The notes beneath the pieces are model-generated. The model searched no databases and was not told where the DNA came from. It worked only from the letters and a program-made list of their open reading frames with translations. Source: CAZKXU01 sp964556665 (GTDB lineage: Bacteria > Bdellovibrionota_C > UBA2361 > CAZKXU01). Taken from it: a stretch of DNA of 64,000 nucleotides. The position numbers were made by a program, and so were the translations under genes. The stretch covers positions 12,882 to 76,881 of the forward strand of contig CAZKXU010000003.1 in assembly GCA_964556665.1 (NCBI GenBank), in the 5' to 3' direction. This document shows, one piece after another, positions 7,239 to 15,363 of the stretch (position 1 is the first letter of the stretch; every line of letters begins with the position of its first letter).

Positions 7239-8251
7239 TGGCCGCAATCCTAGCTACTGGAAGTTATGCACCGCAGCAGGTAGTAAGTAATAAGGATCTA
7301 TCTGAGTACATGGACACCTCCGATCAGTGGATTACTGAACGCAGCGGAATCAAAGAGCGACATTGGGCAAGGCGAGGATTTGACGCGGTGGGAGAGATCG
7401 GCAACTTTGGCATGGTTGAAAGAGCTAGTTCGATAGCCTTGCAACGTGCAGGTTTGAGTGCAGATGATATTGATGGTGTTGTCTATGCAACAATCTCCGC
7501 AGATACCGAACTGCCTGGGTCAGGAGCCTTACTACAGAAAGCGCTCTTTGGATCTAGAACTATCCCTGTTTTTGAAGTTAGAAATCATTGTACAGGCTTT
7601 CTATATGCGCTCTCCATCGCCTCTGCTTATGTGAATTCCGGTGAATGGAGATATGCACTGGTTATCGGAGCGGAGATCTGCTCAAGTGGATTAAACCTAT
7701 CTACAGCTGGCCGTAATACGGCAGTGCTATTTGGAGATGGAGCTGGAGTAGTGGTTCTTGGAGCATCTAAGGATGCTTTTCATGGAGTGCTTAAAATAAA
7801 GTTAGCTAGTGATGGATCGTTCGCTGATAAACTTGGCGTAGTAGCTCCTAGCTTTAGTCGAGCTGTGCCGATATCAGAGGCTGACTTTGAAGGGGAAGAC
7901 GCGGCAGCCTATCCGCATATGGATGGGAAATTGGTATTTAAAATGGCATCACTGAAAATGGCCGAGGTTTTGCGACAGGTAGTGTCTGAAACTGGATGTC
8001 AGCTTTCTGATCTGGCTCTCATAGTCCCACATCAGGCTAATCAAAGAATCATAGATATGTTGGAGAAAGAGCTTGGACTTCAGGGGAAGGTTTATAGTAA
8101 CATCTCGCGCTACGGTAATACTACTGCTGCAAGTATCCCTATTGCTTTAAACGAAGCGCTTGAGATAGGAATGATTAGATCTGGGGATCTTATCTCTCTT
8201 TGCGCATTTGGAGCAGGATTTTCCTGGGGTGCGACGGTAATCAGATTATGA
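7238..8251 (+). CDS. 3-oxoacyl-ACP synthase III (FabH family)
   Basis: 337 residues, complete catalytic set: Cys118 (RNHCTGFLYAL), His265 (IVPHQANQR) and Asn294 (RYGNTTAAS). Family enzymes condense an acyl-CoA with malonyl-ACP to start chains. The gene overlaps its degenerate paralogue upstream by one base and the GNAT gene downstream by four (ATGA). Whether this is the housekeeping FabH is open. Pairing with a dead paralogue, and bioB and a second ketosynthase lying across the integron, make a specialised role possible, such as a BioZ-like step giving pimeloyl-ACP. That would be an inference from context. Confidence 0.88.
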   Translation: MAAILATGSYAPQQVVSNKDLSEYMDTSDQWITERSGIKERHWARRGFDAVGEIGNFGMVERASSIALQRAGLSADDIDGVVYATISADTELPGSGALLQKALFGSRTIPVFEVRNHCTGFLYALSIASAYVNSGEWRYALVIGAEICSSGLNLSTAGRNTAVLFGDGAGVVVLGASKDAFHGVLKIKLASDGSFADKLGVVAPSFSRAVPISEADFEGEDAAAYPHMDGKLVFKMASLKMAEVLRQVVSETGCQLSDLALIVPHQANQRIIDMLEKELGLQGKVYSNISRYGNTTAASIPIALNEALEIGMIRSGDLISLCAFGAGFSWGATVIRL

Positions 8252-8826
8252 ATTCAAATGTTCCGATCATCATCAAGCTAAATTCTGACTCTGCTTCGCG
8301 ACTAGCGCAGATAGAGCTGGAATCAAACTCGCCACCTTGGGGAGAAAAAGTTTTTTTCACAGAATTTACGAATCAACATGCAATAGTTTTTGGGGTGCGT
8401 CTTCGTGCGGAGATTGTGGCTTTTCTCGTTATCCATCATGTCATGGATGAGGCGCATATAGTAAATTTTGCCGTAGCAGCAGAAAAGCGTGGACAGGGGA
8501 TCGGGAGGGAGCTTATTCAGTACGTAGTCAATCATATGCATATCTTGGGAGTACGCTGGATTACACTTGAAGTTAGGCAGGGAAATAGCGCTGCACGGAA
8601 GCTTTATGACTCCCTTGGTTTTTTTGAGATTGGAAAACGTAAGGGGTACTACGCTGATAATGCTGAAGACGCTGTAGTGTTAAATCTTAGTGTGGTTGAG
8701 TTTGTGGCGCGCTTAAAACAGAGTGACACCAAAGCCTCTTCCAATCTTACTGGGACTGCTGGCTTCCAGCCCGCACACGAATTTGCTTCTAATTCGTTGC
8801 GGGCTGGAAATCCGCGGTCCCAGTAA
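8248..8826 (+). CDS. GNAT N-acetyltransferase, RimI-like
   Basis: 192 residues from the ATG that overlaps the preceding stop. The acetyl-CoA binding loop is visible as EKRGQGIGRELI, followed by the GVRWITLEVRQGNSAARKLYDSLGF core typical of RimI-type protein acetyltransferases, which modify ribosomal protein N-termini. The last roughly 26 residues (from TGTAGFQPAHEF) are encoded by an inserted 76-bp palindromic repeat at 8749-8824 and are probably not functional. RimI proteins usually end near residue 150-165, which fits. Substrate not determinable. Confidence 0.8.
   Translation: MNSNVPIIIKLNSDSASRLAQIELESNSPPWGEKVFFTEFTNQHAIVFGVRLRAEIVAFLVIHHVMDEAHIVNFAVAAEKRGQGIGRELIQYVVNHMHILGVRWITLEVRQGNSAARKLYDSLGFFEIGKRKGYYADNAEDAVVLNLSVVEFVARLKQSDTKASSNLTGTAGFQPAHEFASNSLRAGNPRSQ
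8749..8824 (+). repeat. 76-bp GC-rich palindromic repeat, copy 1
   Basis: Arms ACTGGGAC.GC.GGCTTCCAGCCCGC and its near-perfect complement surround a variable centre of about 24 bases. It is the same length as copies at 16349-16424 and 50708-50783. This copy lies inside the 3' end of the GNAT gene, supplying its last codons. Confidence 0.9.
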
Positions 8827-8854
8827 GCGAAAATTACTTTACTGTGCAGATAAT

Positions 8855-9913
8855 ATGTATCGTTCCATAGTTCGACCAGTCTTATTTAAGTTCGATCCGG
8901 AGAGTGCTCATCATTTAATTTTGAAACTCTGCGCATCTCCCCTAGCTCGTGTTGCTGCTAGGACTCTTTATTCCTTTGAGGATGCACGTCTGTCACAGAG
9001 CTTGTTTGGGCTACAGTTTGCAAACCCGATCGGATTGGCTGCAGGTTTTGATAAAAACTGTGAAGCCGCAAAATTCTTAGCGGCGCTAGGTTTTGGACAT
9101 CTTGAGCTGGGTACTGTCACAGCAAAACCTCAGGAAGGAAACCCGCGACCACGTATTTTTAGAATTCCTGAGAATGAGGCATTAATTAACAGAATGGGCT
9201 TTCCGTCGCATGGCGCTGAGGTTGTTAGGGAACGATTACTCACATTGCGTCAAGGGAGGATTGGAGCTGTTCTAGGTATTAATATAGGTAAGAGCAAGGT
9301 TCAGCCGATTGATACGGCATTAGAGGACTATCTTTTCTCATTTAGAACGTTGAGTGATCTCGGCGATTATTATGTATTAAATGTATCATCTCCAAATACT
9401 CCAGAGCTTAGAAAGTTACAGGAGCGCAGTAGATTAGAGGAGCTTTTTCGTGGAGTTTTAGAGGTGAATAAAGGCAAAAAGCCACTGCTGGTAAAGATCT
9501 CTCCTGATCTTACTTATGCAGAGCTCGATCAGATCTTGGAGTGTGTGGTTAGCTTCTCTATTTCAGGTGTAATAGCTACAAATACAACTCTTAGTAGAGA
9601 AGGGTTGGTGTCTGTGGTCGATCAAGCTGGAGGATTGAGTGGCAAGCCGTTACAGCAAAAATCGTTGGAGCTAGTGCGGCATCTCTCGGCTAAAACAAAA
9701 GGTGCTATTCCAATAATTGGTGTTGGTGGAGTCTCAACAGCCGAGGCTGCTTATGCTATGTTAAAAGCTGGCGCCTCACTTATTCAGCTATATACTGGGC
9801 TAATTTACGAAGGACCAGCAGTCGTGAAGCAGTTAAAAACAGGGCTGCTAACATTGATGGATCGAGATGGAGTTGGAAATATTCGGGAGATAATCGGAAT
9901 AGAGCGAAGCTAG
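8855..9913 (+). CDS. pyrD: Dihydroorotate dehydrogenase, quinone-dependent (class 2)
   Basis: Oxidises dihydroorotate to orotate in pyrimidine synthesis, with electrons passed to quinone at the membrane. 352 residues from ATG 8855 (MYRSIVRPVLFKFDPESAHH), which gives the class 2 amphipathic N-terminal helix; longer in-frame starts read through the upstream palindrome and are rejected. Seen are NPIGLAAGFDKNCEA, INRMGFPSHG, the catalytic region NVSSPNTPEL, KISPDL and the FMN phosphate loop GVGGVSTAEAA. The stop codon TAG is made from the TA target dinucleotide plus the first G of the MITE at 9913, so the native C-terminus was probably slightly different. Confidence 0.95.
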   Translation: MYRSIVRPVLFKFDPESAHHLILKLCASPLARVAARTLYSFEDARLSQSLFGLQFANPIGLAAGFDKNCEAAKFLAALGFGHLELGTVTAKPQEGNPRPRIFRIPENEALINRMGFPSHGAEVVRERLLTLRQGRIGAVLGINIGKSKVQPIDTALEDYLFSFRTLSDLGDYYVLNVSSPNTPELRKLQERSRLEELFRGVLEVNKGKKPLLVKISPDLTYAELDQILECVVSFSISGVIATNTTLSREGLVSVVDQAGGLSGKPLQQKSLELVRHLSAKTKGAIPIIGVGGVSTAEAAYAMLKAGASLIQLYTGLIYEGPAVVKQLKTGLLTLMDRDGVGNIREIIGIERS

Positions 9914-10094
9914 TGCTTCGCCAAATAAGTTTTTTCACGTATGGCGCGCAGCGTTGCCCCAGATTGGCACGCCTCGGAAGGAGGAAATCCGCAGCAATAC
10001 TGGAGTATTGCGAGGATTTTCCGACTGAGAAGCGTGACAAGGTGGGGCAACGATGTGATGCTAGACGTGAAAAAACTTATTTGGAGGAGCACTA
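9911..10094 (-). mobile_element. 180-bp TA-flanked foldback MITE, copy 2
   Basis: Element 9913-10092 lies between TA dinucleotides 9911-9912 and 10093-10094, in the opposite orientation to copy 1 and identical to it except for one base (CCATACG against CTATACG near the GGCGAAGCAC end). It inserted at the very end of pyrD and supplies the G of its TAG stop. Confidence 0.9.
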
Positions 10095-10249
10095 GCAATC
10101 CTTATGCAGATAAGGTGCGATATAAAAAGCCTCTGCCAGTTTCATAGCTCGCGTGACGTTGTGGATTAAGTAAATTTATACGCTTTTTACATTATATTCT
10201 AAGCTTTATCACCAAATCACCGCAGTGCTATTTAGCAGCTCCCGTTTGT

Positions 10250-10278
10250 TTGACCTGCTCATATTAATACTATATAAT
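10250..10278 (+). promoter_or_regulatory. Sigma-70 type promoter upstream of hairpin array and carD
   Basis: TTGACC (10250-10255), 17-base spacer, TATAAT (10273-10278). Transcription should begin near 10285, so the whole hairpin array 10292-10491 would form the leader of the carD-ispD mRNA. Confidence 0.75.
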
Positions 10279-10291
10279 GAGGCTTCTAACA

Positions 10292-10491
10292 TGCACTTCT
10301 CATAATTATTAGAAGTGCAAGTTCCAAGTCCAGGGATGGACTTGCAAATTTTTCGCTTGCGAAAAATTTGGAGCCGACACCCTGTGTGGGCACTCGGGGA
10401 CCCAGACAGGGTGTCGGCGAGGAGGAAAATGGCCAGGGACGGCCATTTTCCGACGATTTCTCATGCGCAGCGAAGCGTAGTATGAGAAATC
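10292..10491 (+). ncRNA. Array of six consecutive hairpins (candidate structured RNA or mobile DNA element), copy 1
   Basis: Six perfect stems occur with almost no bases between them: 10292-10300/10311-10319 (9 bp), 10325-10331/10338-10344 (7 bp, loop AGGGAT), 10345-10356/10359-10370 (12 bp), 10373-10385/10406-10418 (13 bp, loop containing TGGGC and GGGGACCCA), 10424-10434/10441-10451 (11 bp, loop AGGGAC) and 10455-10464/10482-10491 (10 bp). Linkers GAGGAGGA and CCGAC separate the last three. The second array, read on the minus strand at 27727-27563, repeats the order, stem lengths, linkers and loop motifs with different but compensating stem bases. It lies between a good promoter and carD. 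Function unknown; an attenuator, a non-coding RNA, or single-strand-transposed DNA are all possible. Confidence 0.65.
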
Positions 10492-10523
10492 CAGAGAAAG
10501 TTCTTTAATAAGGAGTGTCAGCC

Positions 10524-11015
10524 TTGAAATCAGAAAATTATAAAGTTGGTGATAAGGTAGTATATCCTGGGCATGGCGTGGGCGAGATTAGCGCAATTAA
10601 GGCGAAGCTAATAGCCGGAGAAGAACACAAGGTGTATGAATTTACCATTCTTAGCTCCGGAGTTAAGATGGTAGTACCGTTGATACAGGCACAGACTATC
10701 GGTATTAGAAAAGTATCAGACAAGAAAGCGATAGAGAAAGTCTATAAAATCCTAAAAGATCGAAACTCAAAGTTAGATACACAGACCTGGAATAGGCGTT
10801 TTCGTGAATATAGCCAGAAGCTGCAGACCGGTTCCGTATATGAAATAGCAGCGGTATTCCGTGATCTTTCGATTCTAAGTATAGATAAAGAGCTCTCCTT
10901 CGGTGAGAAGCGTATGCGTGAGAAGGCAGAAACTTTATTAGTTTCAGAGATCTCTATAGCCAAGGCACGCTCAGAAGATAAAGTCGTTGGGGAACTCAAA
11001 GAACTCTTTGCGTGA
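10524..11015 (+). CDS. CarD/CdnL-family RNA polymerase-binding regulator
   Basis: 163 residues, starting KSENYKVGDKVVYPGHGVGEI, the Tudor-like RNA-polymerase interaction domain of the CarD_TRCF family; the rest is the helical DNA-contacting domain (YSQKLQTGSVYEIAAVFRDL). These proteins bind the polymerase beta subunit and stabilise open complexes at promoters, often for rRNA. A GTG at 10515 is also in frame but overlaps the AAGGAG ribosome site; TTG at 10524 is spaced correctly and is preferred. It overlaps ispD by four bases (GTGA), so the two are coupled. The long hairpin leader suggests post-transcriptional control. Confidence 0.9.
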   Translation: MKSENYKVGDKVVYPGHGVGEISAIKAKLIAGEEHKVYEFTILSSGVKMVVPLIQAQTIGIRKVSDKKAIEKVYKILKDRNSKLDTQTWNRRFREYSQKLQTGSVYEIAAVFRDLSILSIDKELSFGEKRMREKAETLLVSEISIAKARSEDKVVGELKELFA

Positions 11016-11728
11016 GCCAGTTAAATTCAACAGTTAGGACATCTGCTATCATTGTTGGGGCTGGTAGAAGTACCAGAATGGGAGGTGTATCTAAGCTCTT
11101 TGTCGAGATTGGTGGGCGCACAGTGCTCGAGCGATCCATCGCAGCCTTTGCGGATACTGGGCGGATCGACTCTATTGTTGTAGTTGCACGGGAGGAGGAT
11201 CTAGCTCGCATAGAAGGATTCGAATTAAGTTCAAAAGTGTTAGCGGTAATACCAGGTGGTAACGAGCGACATGATTCGGTTAGATCTGGACTTGAATACT
11301 TAAAATCACAGAAAATTTCTGAAGATTCAATAGTAATGATACATGATGCTGCTCGATGTTTAGTGGATAAGGAATTAATAGAACGAGTAGGTAAGGCAGC
11401 AAGAGAATACATGGCTGCAGCCCCAGTCTTAAAAATTTCTGATACAGTTAAGCATGTAACGGATGATGGTTTTATCTCCGGTACTACGCCGCGAGACAAA
11501 CTCCGTTTGATTCAAACTCCGCAAGCATTCAAATTTTCCTTAATTTGGTCAGCTCACCAGGCTCGAACTAATGATGCCAGCGATGATTGTATTTTAGTAG
11601 AAAAAATTCAACCAGTTAAGGTTGTAGATGGAAGCTCGTCTAATATTAAAATTACTACCCAGCACGACATAAAATTAGTTGAGTTTTTACTGCATAGTGG
11701 TCATGAAAGCTCCCATTTTTCCGTTTAA
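11012..11728 (+). CDS. ispD: 2-C-methyl-D-erythritol 4-phosphate cytidylyltransferase
   Basis: Third step of the MEP isoprenoid pathway, transferring CMP to methylerythritol phosphate. 238 residues with the nucleotide-binding start IIVGAGRSTRMGG.SKLF, the PGGNERHDSVRSGL loop, MIHDAARCLV and RLIQTPQAFKF near the end, all diagnostic for IspD. GTG start inside the carD stop. A carD-ispD arrangement is seen in many bacteria and links a growth-rate regulator to isoprenoid supply. Confidence 0.94.
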   Translation: MSQLNSTVRTSAIIVGAGRSTRMGGVSKLFVEIGGRTVLERSIAAFADTGRIDSIVVVAREEDLARIEGFELSSKVLAVIPGGNERHDSVRSGLEYLKSQKISEDSIVMIHDAARCLVDKELIERVGKAAREYMAAAPVLKISDTVKHVTDDGFISGTTPRDKLRLIQTPQAFKFSLIWSAHQARTNDASDDCILVEKIQPVKVVDGSSSNIKITTQHDIKLVEFLLHSGHESSHFSV

Positions 11729-11758
11729 CATTTCTTCTTATCTGCCGATTAATATAAT

Positions 11759-12226
11759 GTGCGATTCACAAAATTTAGTATTACATTATTGATCTTATTC
11801 GCGCCTCTAATGCTCTGGGCAGATGACAATGTGAGTTTGCGTTGTCCAGACCAGCCACTGAATCTGCCTCTTTACTCCCGTGCGGTGAGGGCTGAGATAT
11901 CACGATCTATTAATCGAGATGACTTCAAAGTCCTCTCTATAAAAGTTAAATTTATTCCAGCAGAGTTAGATAGTGGAGTGCGTCAAACTACTCGTAGTAC
12001 GATCCTAGATGGTCTAACTATAACTGCTAATACTGGTCTTATCTACTCAGCAGCGGGGACGCTCTCTTTTGGGACTGCGATTACTTGTCACTATACGTAT
12101 ATCATGCGTATCTCAGTAGTTGCATTAGACAGCGCCACTTTTGTGCGATTCAATCAGACTACCGAGTCGGAAGTTACCATTAGTACTAACGGTGAGTTGA
12201 CGGGTTTTGGTCCGGGCTTCAAATAA
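11759..12226 (+). CDS. Small secreted protein of unknown function
   Basis: 155 residues from a GTG start, with a signal peptide (KFSITLLILFAPLMLWA, cleavage about residue 21). The mature domain is rich in beta-strand-like Ser/Thr segments and has two Cys (SLRCPDQ, ITCHYTYI). No family recognised. It lies 30 bases after ispD with TATAAT overlapping the start region and no clear ribosome site, so it could be read from its own promoter. Confidence 0.6.
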   Translation: MRFTKFSITLLILFAPLMLWADDNVSLRCPDQPLNLPLYSRAVRAEISRSINRDDFKVLSIKVKFIPAELDSGVRQTTRSTILDGLTITANTGLIYSAAGTLSFGTAITCHYTYIMRISVVALDSATFVRFNQTTESEVTISTNGELTGFGPGFK

Positions 12227-12233
12227 CTCAGCA

Positions 12234-13010
12234 TTATGTTATAGAAACCTCCAAGCCATCATGTGCTAGTTGCACATTAGGAGGAAGTTTACTATTGGTT
12301 TCTTCGTAATCAACAGTATGAGTGGTGTGTATCAGATATGTCATCTTAGCCTCAAGCTCTTGAGCTGCTGCAACAGCTTGCGGGATAGTAAAATGTGTAG
12401 CATGTGGTTCGTAACGTAAGCCATCCAAAATCAATGTATTAACACCTCTTATCAGTTCTTTGCTCTCAATAGGGATAAAATTACAATCAGTTGCATAAGC
12501 TGTGTTGCCAATAAGAAAACCTGTGACGGGGAGTCTTCCGTGCAGTAGTTTAAATGGAGTAATCTTAAGTCCACAAAGTTCAAATGGTGTTACCTCATCA
12601 ATTTCATGTGTACTTACCTGTGGTAACGCGCCGCCTATATAATTTGGATCCGGATTGAACACATAGTCATAGAATCGTCGAATCTCCTTTAGAGTAGTGG
12701 CACTCCCGTAACAGGGGATGCTGCTTCTTGTGGCGAAATTAAACCCCCGTAGATCGTCTAAGCCCAGAATATGATCAGCATGCGCATGGGTGAATAGGAC
12801 GGCATCGACCCGTTTAATTCCCCATCTTAGTACCTGAGATCTGAGATCAGGAGAGGTATCAATTAGGATATTACTGCCATTATCTAGCTCTATGACTGCG
12901 GAAGGTCGGGTGCGCTGGTTTCTTGGATGAGATGAGGTGCAGACTGTGCATTGGCAGCCTGGAACCGGGACACCGGTTGAGGTGCCGCACCCTAAAATCT
13001 TTAATTTCAT
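12234..13010 (-). CDS. Metallo-beta-lactamase-fold hydrolase, PhnP/RNase Z-like
   Basis: 258 residues. Metal site HTHAHADHILGLDDLRG, further ligands at HGRLPVTGF (His), ATDCN (Asp) and HTTHTVDYEE. An N-terminal Cys cluster (GCGTSTGVPVPGCQCTVC) resembles the structural zinc site of PhnP-type phosphodiesterases. The family acts on cyclic or linear phosphodiesters; the substrate here cannot be told, and no phosphonate genes are nearby. It is divergent from the DUF1844 gene, with 65 bases between the starts. Confidence 0.85.
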   Translation of the reverse strand: MKLKILGCGTSTGVPVPGCQCTVCTSSHPRNQRTRPSAVIELDNGSNILIDTSPDLRSQVLRWGIKRVDAVLFTHAHADHILGLDDLRGFNFATRSSIPCYGSATTLKEIRRFYDYVFNPDPNYIGGALPQVSTHEIDEVTPFELCGLKITPFKLLHGRLPVTGFLIGNTAYATDCNFIPIESKELIRGVNTLILDGLRYEPHATHFTIPQAVAAAQELEAKMTYLIHTTHTVDYEETNSKLPPNVQLAHDGLEVSIT

Positions 13011-13075
13011 ATGCCCTTTGACTTTTTCAATAAGTTACTTAAAATCATAGGTAATTGGAAGGGTGGAGTATTAAT

Positions 13076-13492
13076 ATGTCAGAAAACGAAGAATCGAAAG
13101 GTATTAAGGTTTCCGATCGTAGACGTTTTGATGCGAAGGGAAATGAAAAAGGGGATCAGCGGGAGGTGTCAAATATATCCCAGGCTGACACGAATAGGAA
13201 GGATGTAGATGCATTTAGTATGAAGGATGCTCCGCCGCAGCCTGAGATAAGTTTCGGTTCCTTTGTTGTCTCACTTGCTACACAGGTTTTAATGCAGCTT
13301 GGCCAGATGAGTCCTCCACCAGGAGTCAAAATTGAAAAGGATGTTGAGGCGGCGAAGCAGACGATTGATATTCTTGCGATGCTAAAAGAGAAAACAAAAG
13401 GAAATCTTGATGCAGAGGAGGCAAATCTAATTGAAGAGATATTGCACAATCTAAGAATGGGATTTGTTAGATCCGCTGGGGCAGTAAAATAA
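13076..13492 (+). CDS. DUF1844 domain protein
   Basis: 138 residues from ATG 13076, behind GGTGGAG at a good distance. The N-terminal third is charged and low-complexity. The C-terminal domain (SFGSFVVSLATQVLMQLGQM ... AAKQTIDILAMLKEKTKGNL) is DUF1844, common in deltaproteobacterial and related genomes. Function not known. Confidence 0.85.
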   Translation: MSENEESKGIKVSDRRRFDAKGNEKGDQREVSNISQADTNRKDVDAFSMKDAPPQPEISFGSFVVSLATQVLMQLGQMSPPPGVKIEKDVEAAKQTIDILAMLKEKTKGNLDAEEANLIEEILHNLRMGFVRSAGAVK

Positions 13493-13707
13493 AGAATTCG
13501 TATCAGTTAGAAATTGATATGATGCTTAACGCTTCTGGTCGGCTTCGGGCCGATCTGTATCTGATTCAGAAATTAGATAACTGTTATCTGTTGCCGGCTT
13601 AGTCCAACTTCATCAAAAATATCATCAAGTTATGGTGGACTTAAATTAGCCCTGCATAAGATCGTTGGGGGTATTGACTAAGATATAAATCAAGGTAGAA
13701 TTTTCAT

Positions 13708-13986
13708 ATGCTAAAAACAGCGTCTACTAATGAGCTAGCCCGACGACGTCGTATGAGTTTCTTCGAGTTACGACGTGCAGATTTGCCTGATTCAGATGAT
13801 AAAGTTACTGCTAAAGCCGAGGCTGCTAAGCCAGTGGCTACTCTGAGCGAGGCTGAGATACGAATAATACGTGAACATGCGCGTAGAGAATTAAGAGATA
13901 GAGGCACAGATAAAGGCTTCGTGCCTCCTCAGCTCCCTGTTCAGCCGACAGAGGTCTCTGAAAAGCAGCCCAATCCTTCGCAGTAA
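13708..13986 (+). CDS. Small charged protein of unknown function
   Basis: 92 residues, Arg/Glu-rich (ELARRRRMSFFELRRADL, later EIRIIREHARRELRDRG) with a Pro-rich tail; no domain recognised. AAGGTAG lies 10 bases before the ATG. Between 13492 and this gene there is only AT-rich sequence and a short GGTCGGC/GGCCGATC-like hairpin near 13535. Confidence 0.5.
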   Translation: MLKTASTNELARRRRMSFFELRRADLPDSDDKVTAKAEAAKPVATLSEAEIRIIREHARRELRDRGTDKGFVPPQLPVQPTEVSEKQPNPSQ

Positions 13987-14161
13987 CGTATATTACAGCT
14001 GCTATTTTTTGGTGGAGCTAATTCGTCAGTTGTAGATTGCTCATGATGCACATTAAAACTACCTTGCGCTTTTACTTCTCTATATTCATTATAGTTAAAG
14101 CTCCACCAAGGATTACTCAGATGCAACTGCTGAATGTATAGTGCGTTACGAATATAGCTAC

Positions 14162-14516
14162 TTAAAAAATACAACTACACTTTACTTCCTCACCAATTAG
14201 CTTGCCATTCTCATCTCTGATACTTGTAGGTATTTCCGTACATCTCCCAGTTAATAGCAATTCATCATCAGGCTCATTAATAATATGCGGCTCATACTCA
14301 GCAGTACCTGGATAGTAAGTTGATTTATCTCCATAGTACCATGCGCATGGGCCACCACAAATTTCTCTCTCCTCACAGAATGTTTTTCTGCCGGGATAAA
14401 GTATTTCAAAACTTATATTGTATTTGACAATCGTAGTAAACTCGTCTTGCTTCGCCATTTGAGCACTGGCTGTCGAGATACCTAAGCTACAGAAGAGAAG
14501 ACTTGTTCATAAACAT
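14162..14516 (-). pseudogene. Frameshifted secreted Cys-rich protein
   Basis: TAGGAG precedes ATG 14516 (and ATG 14510); the frame reads MNKSSLL then stops. One base later, another frame continues SLGISTASAQMAKQDEF, which completes a normal signal peptide and runs to 14162 as a Cys-rich domain (FCEEREICGGPCAWYYG, VKCSCIF). A third frame then stays open from TTG 14174 down to 13941 with protein-like composition (LSNPWWSFNYNEYRE), so the original gene may have been longer. Either a decayed gene or sequence errors. Family not recognised. Confidence 0.5.
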
Positions 14517-14732
14517 AAACTCCTAAATTAAAAAATTACCTGACAGCATTTAAAGAATGCATGACTGATGCCAAAGTAAAAGGAGCCTTAATCTTAATAA
14601 GTGACTAGTATTTTGCCTGAGTCTCGTAGGATCTTCTAAGAGATTTTAAAAGAAGATGTACAAAGATTTCGTAGCTAAAACTTGAATGTCCAATCACTAT
14701 TCTCTTTAAATATTATATGTTAGCATTTCACT

Positions 14733-14957
14733 GTGTCACAGAAAAAAGTCAAGCGAACAAAGCACTATTCTTATATGTACAGAGATGCAGATTTAGCTAA
14801 ACTGAATATCAGCGAAGTAGATGGCACGCTAGAGTTATCTGCTCAGGAAAAGTTTGAACTAATCTGCGAACTAACACTTTTTAATTATCAATTAAAAAAC
14901 AATACGAATGATATACCAAGATTTCTTAGATCTACTGCGTGTATTAGAAAAGCATAA
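14733..14957 (+). CDS. Small protein upstream of nucleotidyltransferase
   Basis: 74 residues from GTG, basic N-terminus (SQKKVKRTKHYSYMYRDADL). It overlaps the next gene by 50 bases, so the two are probably one transcription unit, and a toxin-antitoxin-like pair is possible. Small proteins of this type often accompany AbiEii-like nucleotidyltransferases. No domain recognised; assignment by context only. Confidence 0.5.
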   Translation: MSQKKVKRTKHYSYMYRDADLAKLNISEVDGTLELSAQEKFELICELTLFNYQLKNNTNDIPRFLRSTACIRKA

Positions 14958-15363
14958 GGTTAAGTATGCAATTATAGGTGGCTATGCTGTTGGAATTTAC
15001 GCTGAACCAAGATATACAAAAGATTTAGATCTAATAGTTACTCCCACTTTAAAGAATGGCAAAGCGTTACTTGCTGCTCTCGAAGAATTTGGAGCCCCAA
15101 TTAACAATTTATCAAAGGAAGAAATTGCTAAGCCAGGATTGTTGTACGTCTTTGGTGTCGAGCCACTTCGAGTCGATATTTTAAATGGAATTAAAGGGAT
15201 CTCTGTATCTGAGATTATCAAGCGATCTAAGAAAATGAAATTACAAAATACCGTAATGTCAGTTGTCTCCATTCCAGACTTAATTAAACTCAAAAAACTT
15301 GCGAAGAGAGCGCAAGATTTGGTTGATATTGAAAAACTTACAAAGCTTAAGAATAAGAAATAA
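14908..15363 (+). CDS. Nucleotidyltransferase-fold protein (AbiEii/DUF6036-like)
   Basis: 151 residues. The motif YAIIGGYAVGIYAEPRYTKD followed by LDLIV gives the GG and DxD-type metal ligands of the MNT superfamily; LRVDILNGIKGI supplies the third Asp. Close relatives include AbiEii-type toxins that modify tRNA and various stand-alone nucleotidyltransferases. The small ORF overlapping its 5' end could be its partner. Confidence 0.75.
   Translation: MIYQDFLDLLRVLEKHKVKYAIIGGYAVGIYAEPRYTKDLDLIVTPTLKNGKALLAALEEFGAPINNLSKEEIAKPGLLYVFGVEPLRVDILNGIKGISVSEIIKRSKKMKLQNTVMSVVSIPDLIKLKKLAKRAQDLVDIEKLTKLKNKK

Noticed and set aside
10292..10491. Simple rho-independent terminator or attenuator for pyrD.
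   Set aside because: The stems are too many, none is followed by a T-run, and a strong promoter precedes them.
13940..14174. Independent 77-residue minus-strand gene.
   Set aside because: It starts with TTG inside the end of the frameshifted gene and overlaps the convergent gene; better explained as a continuation of the decayed gene.
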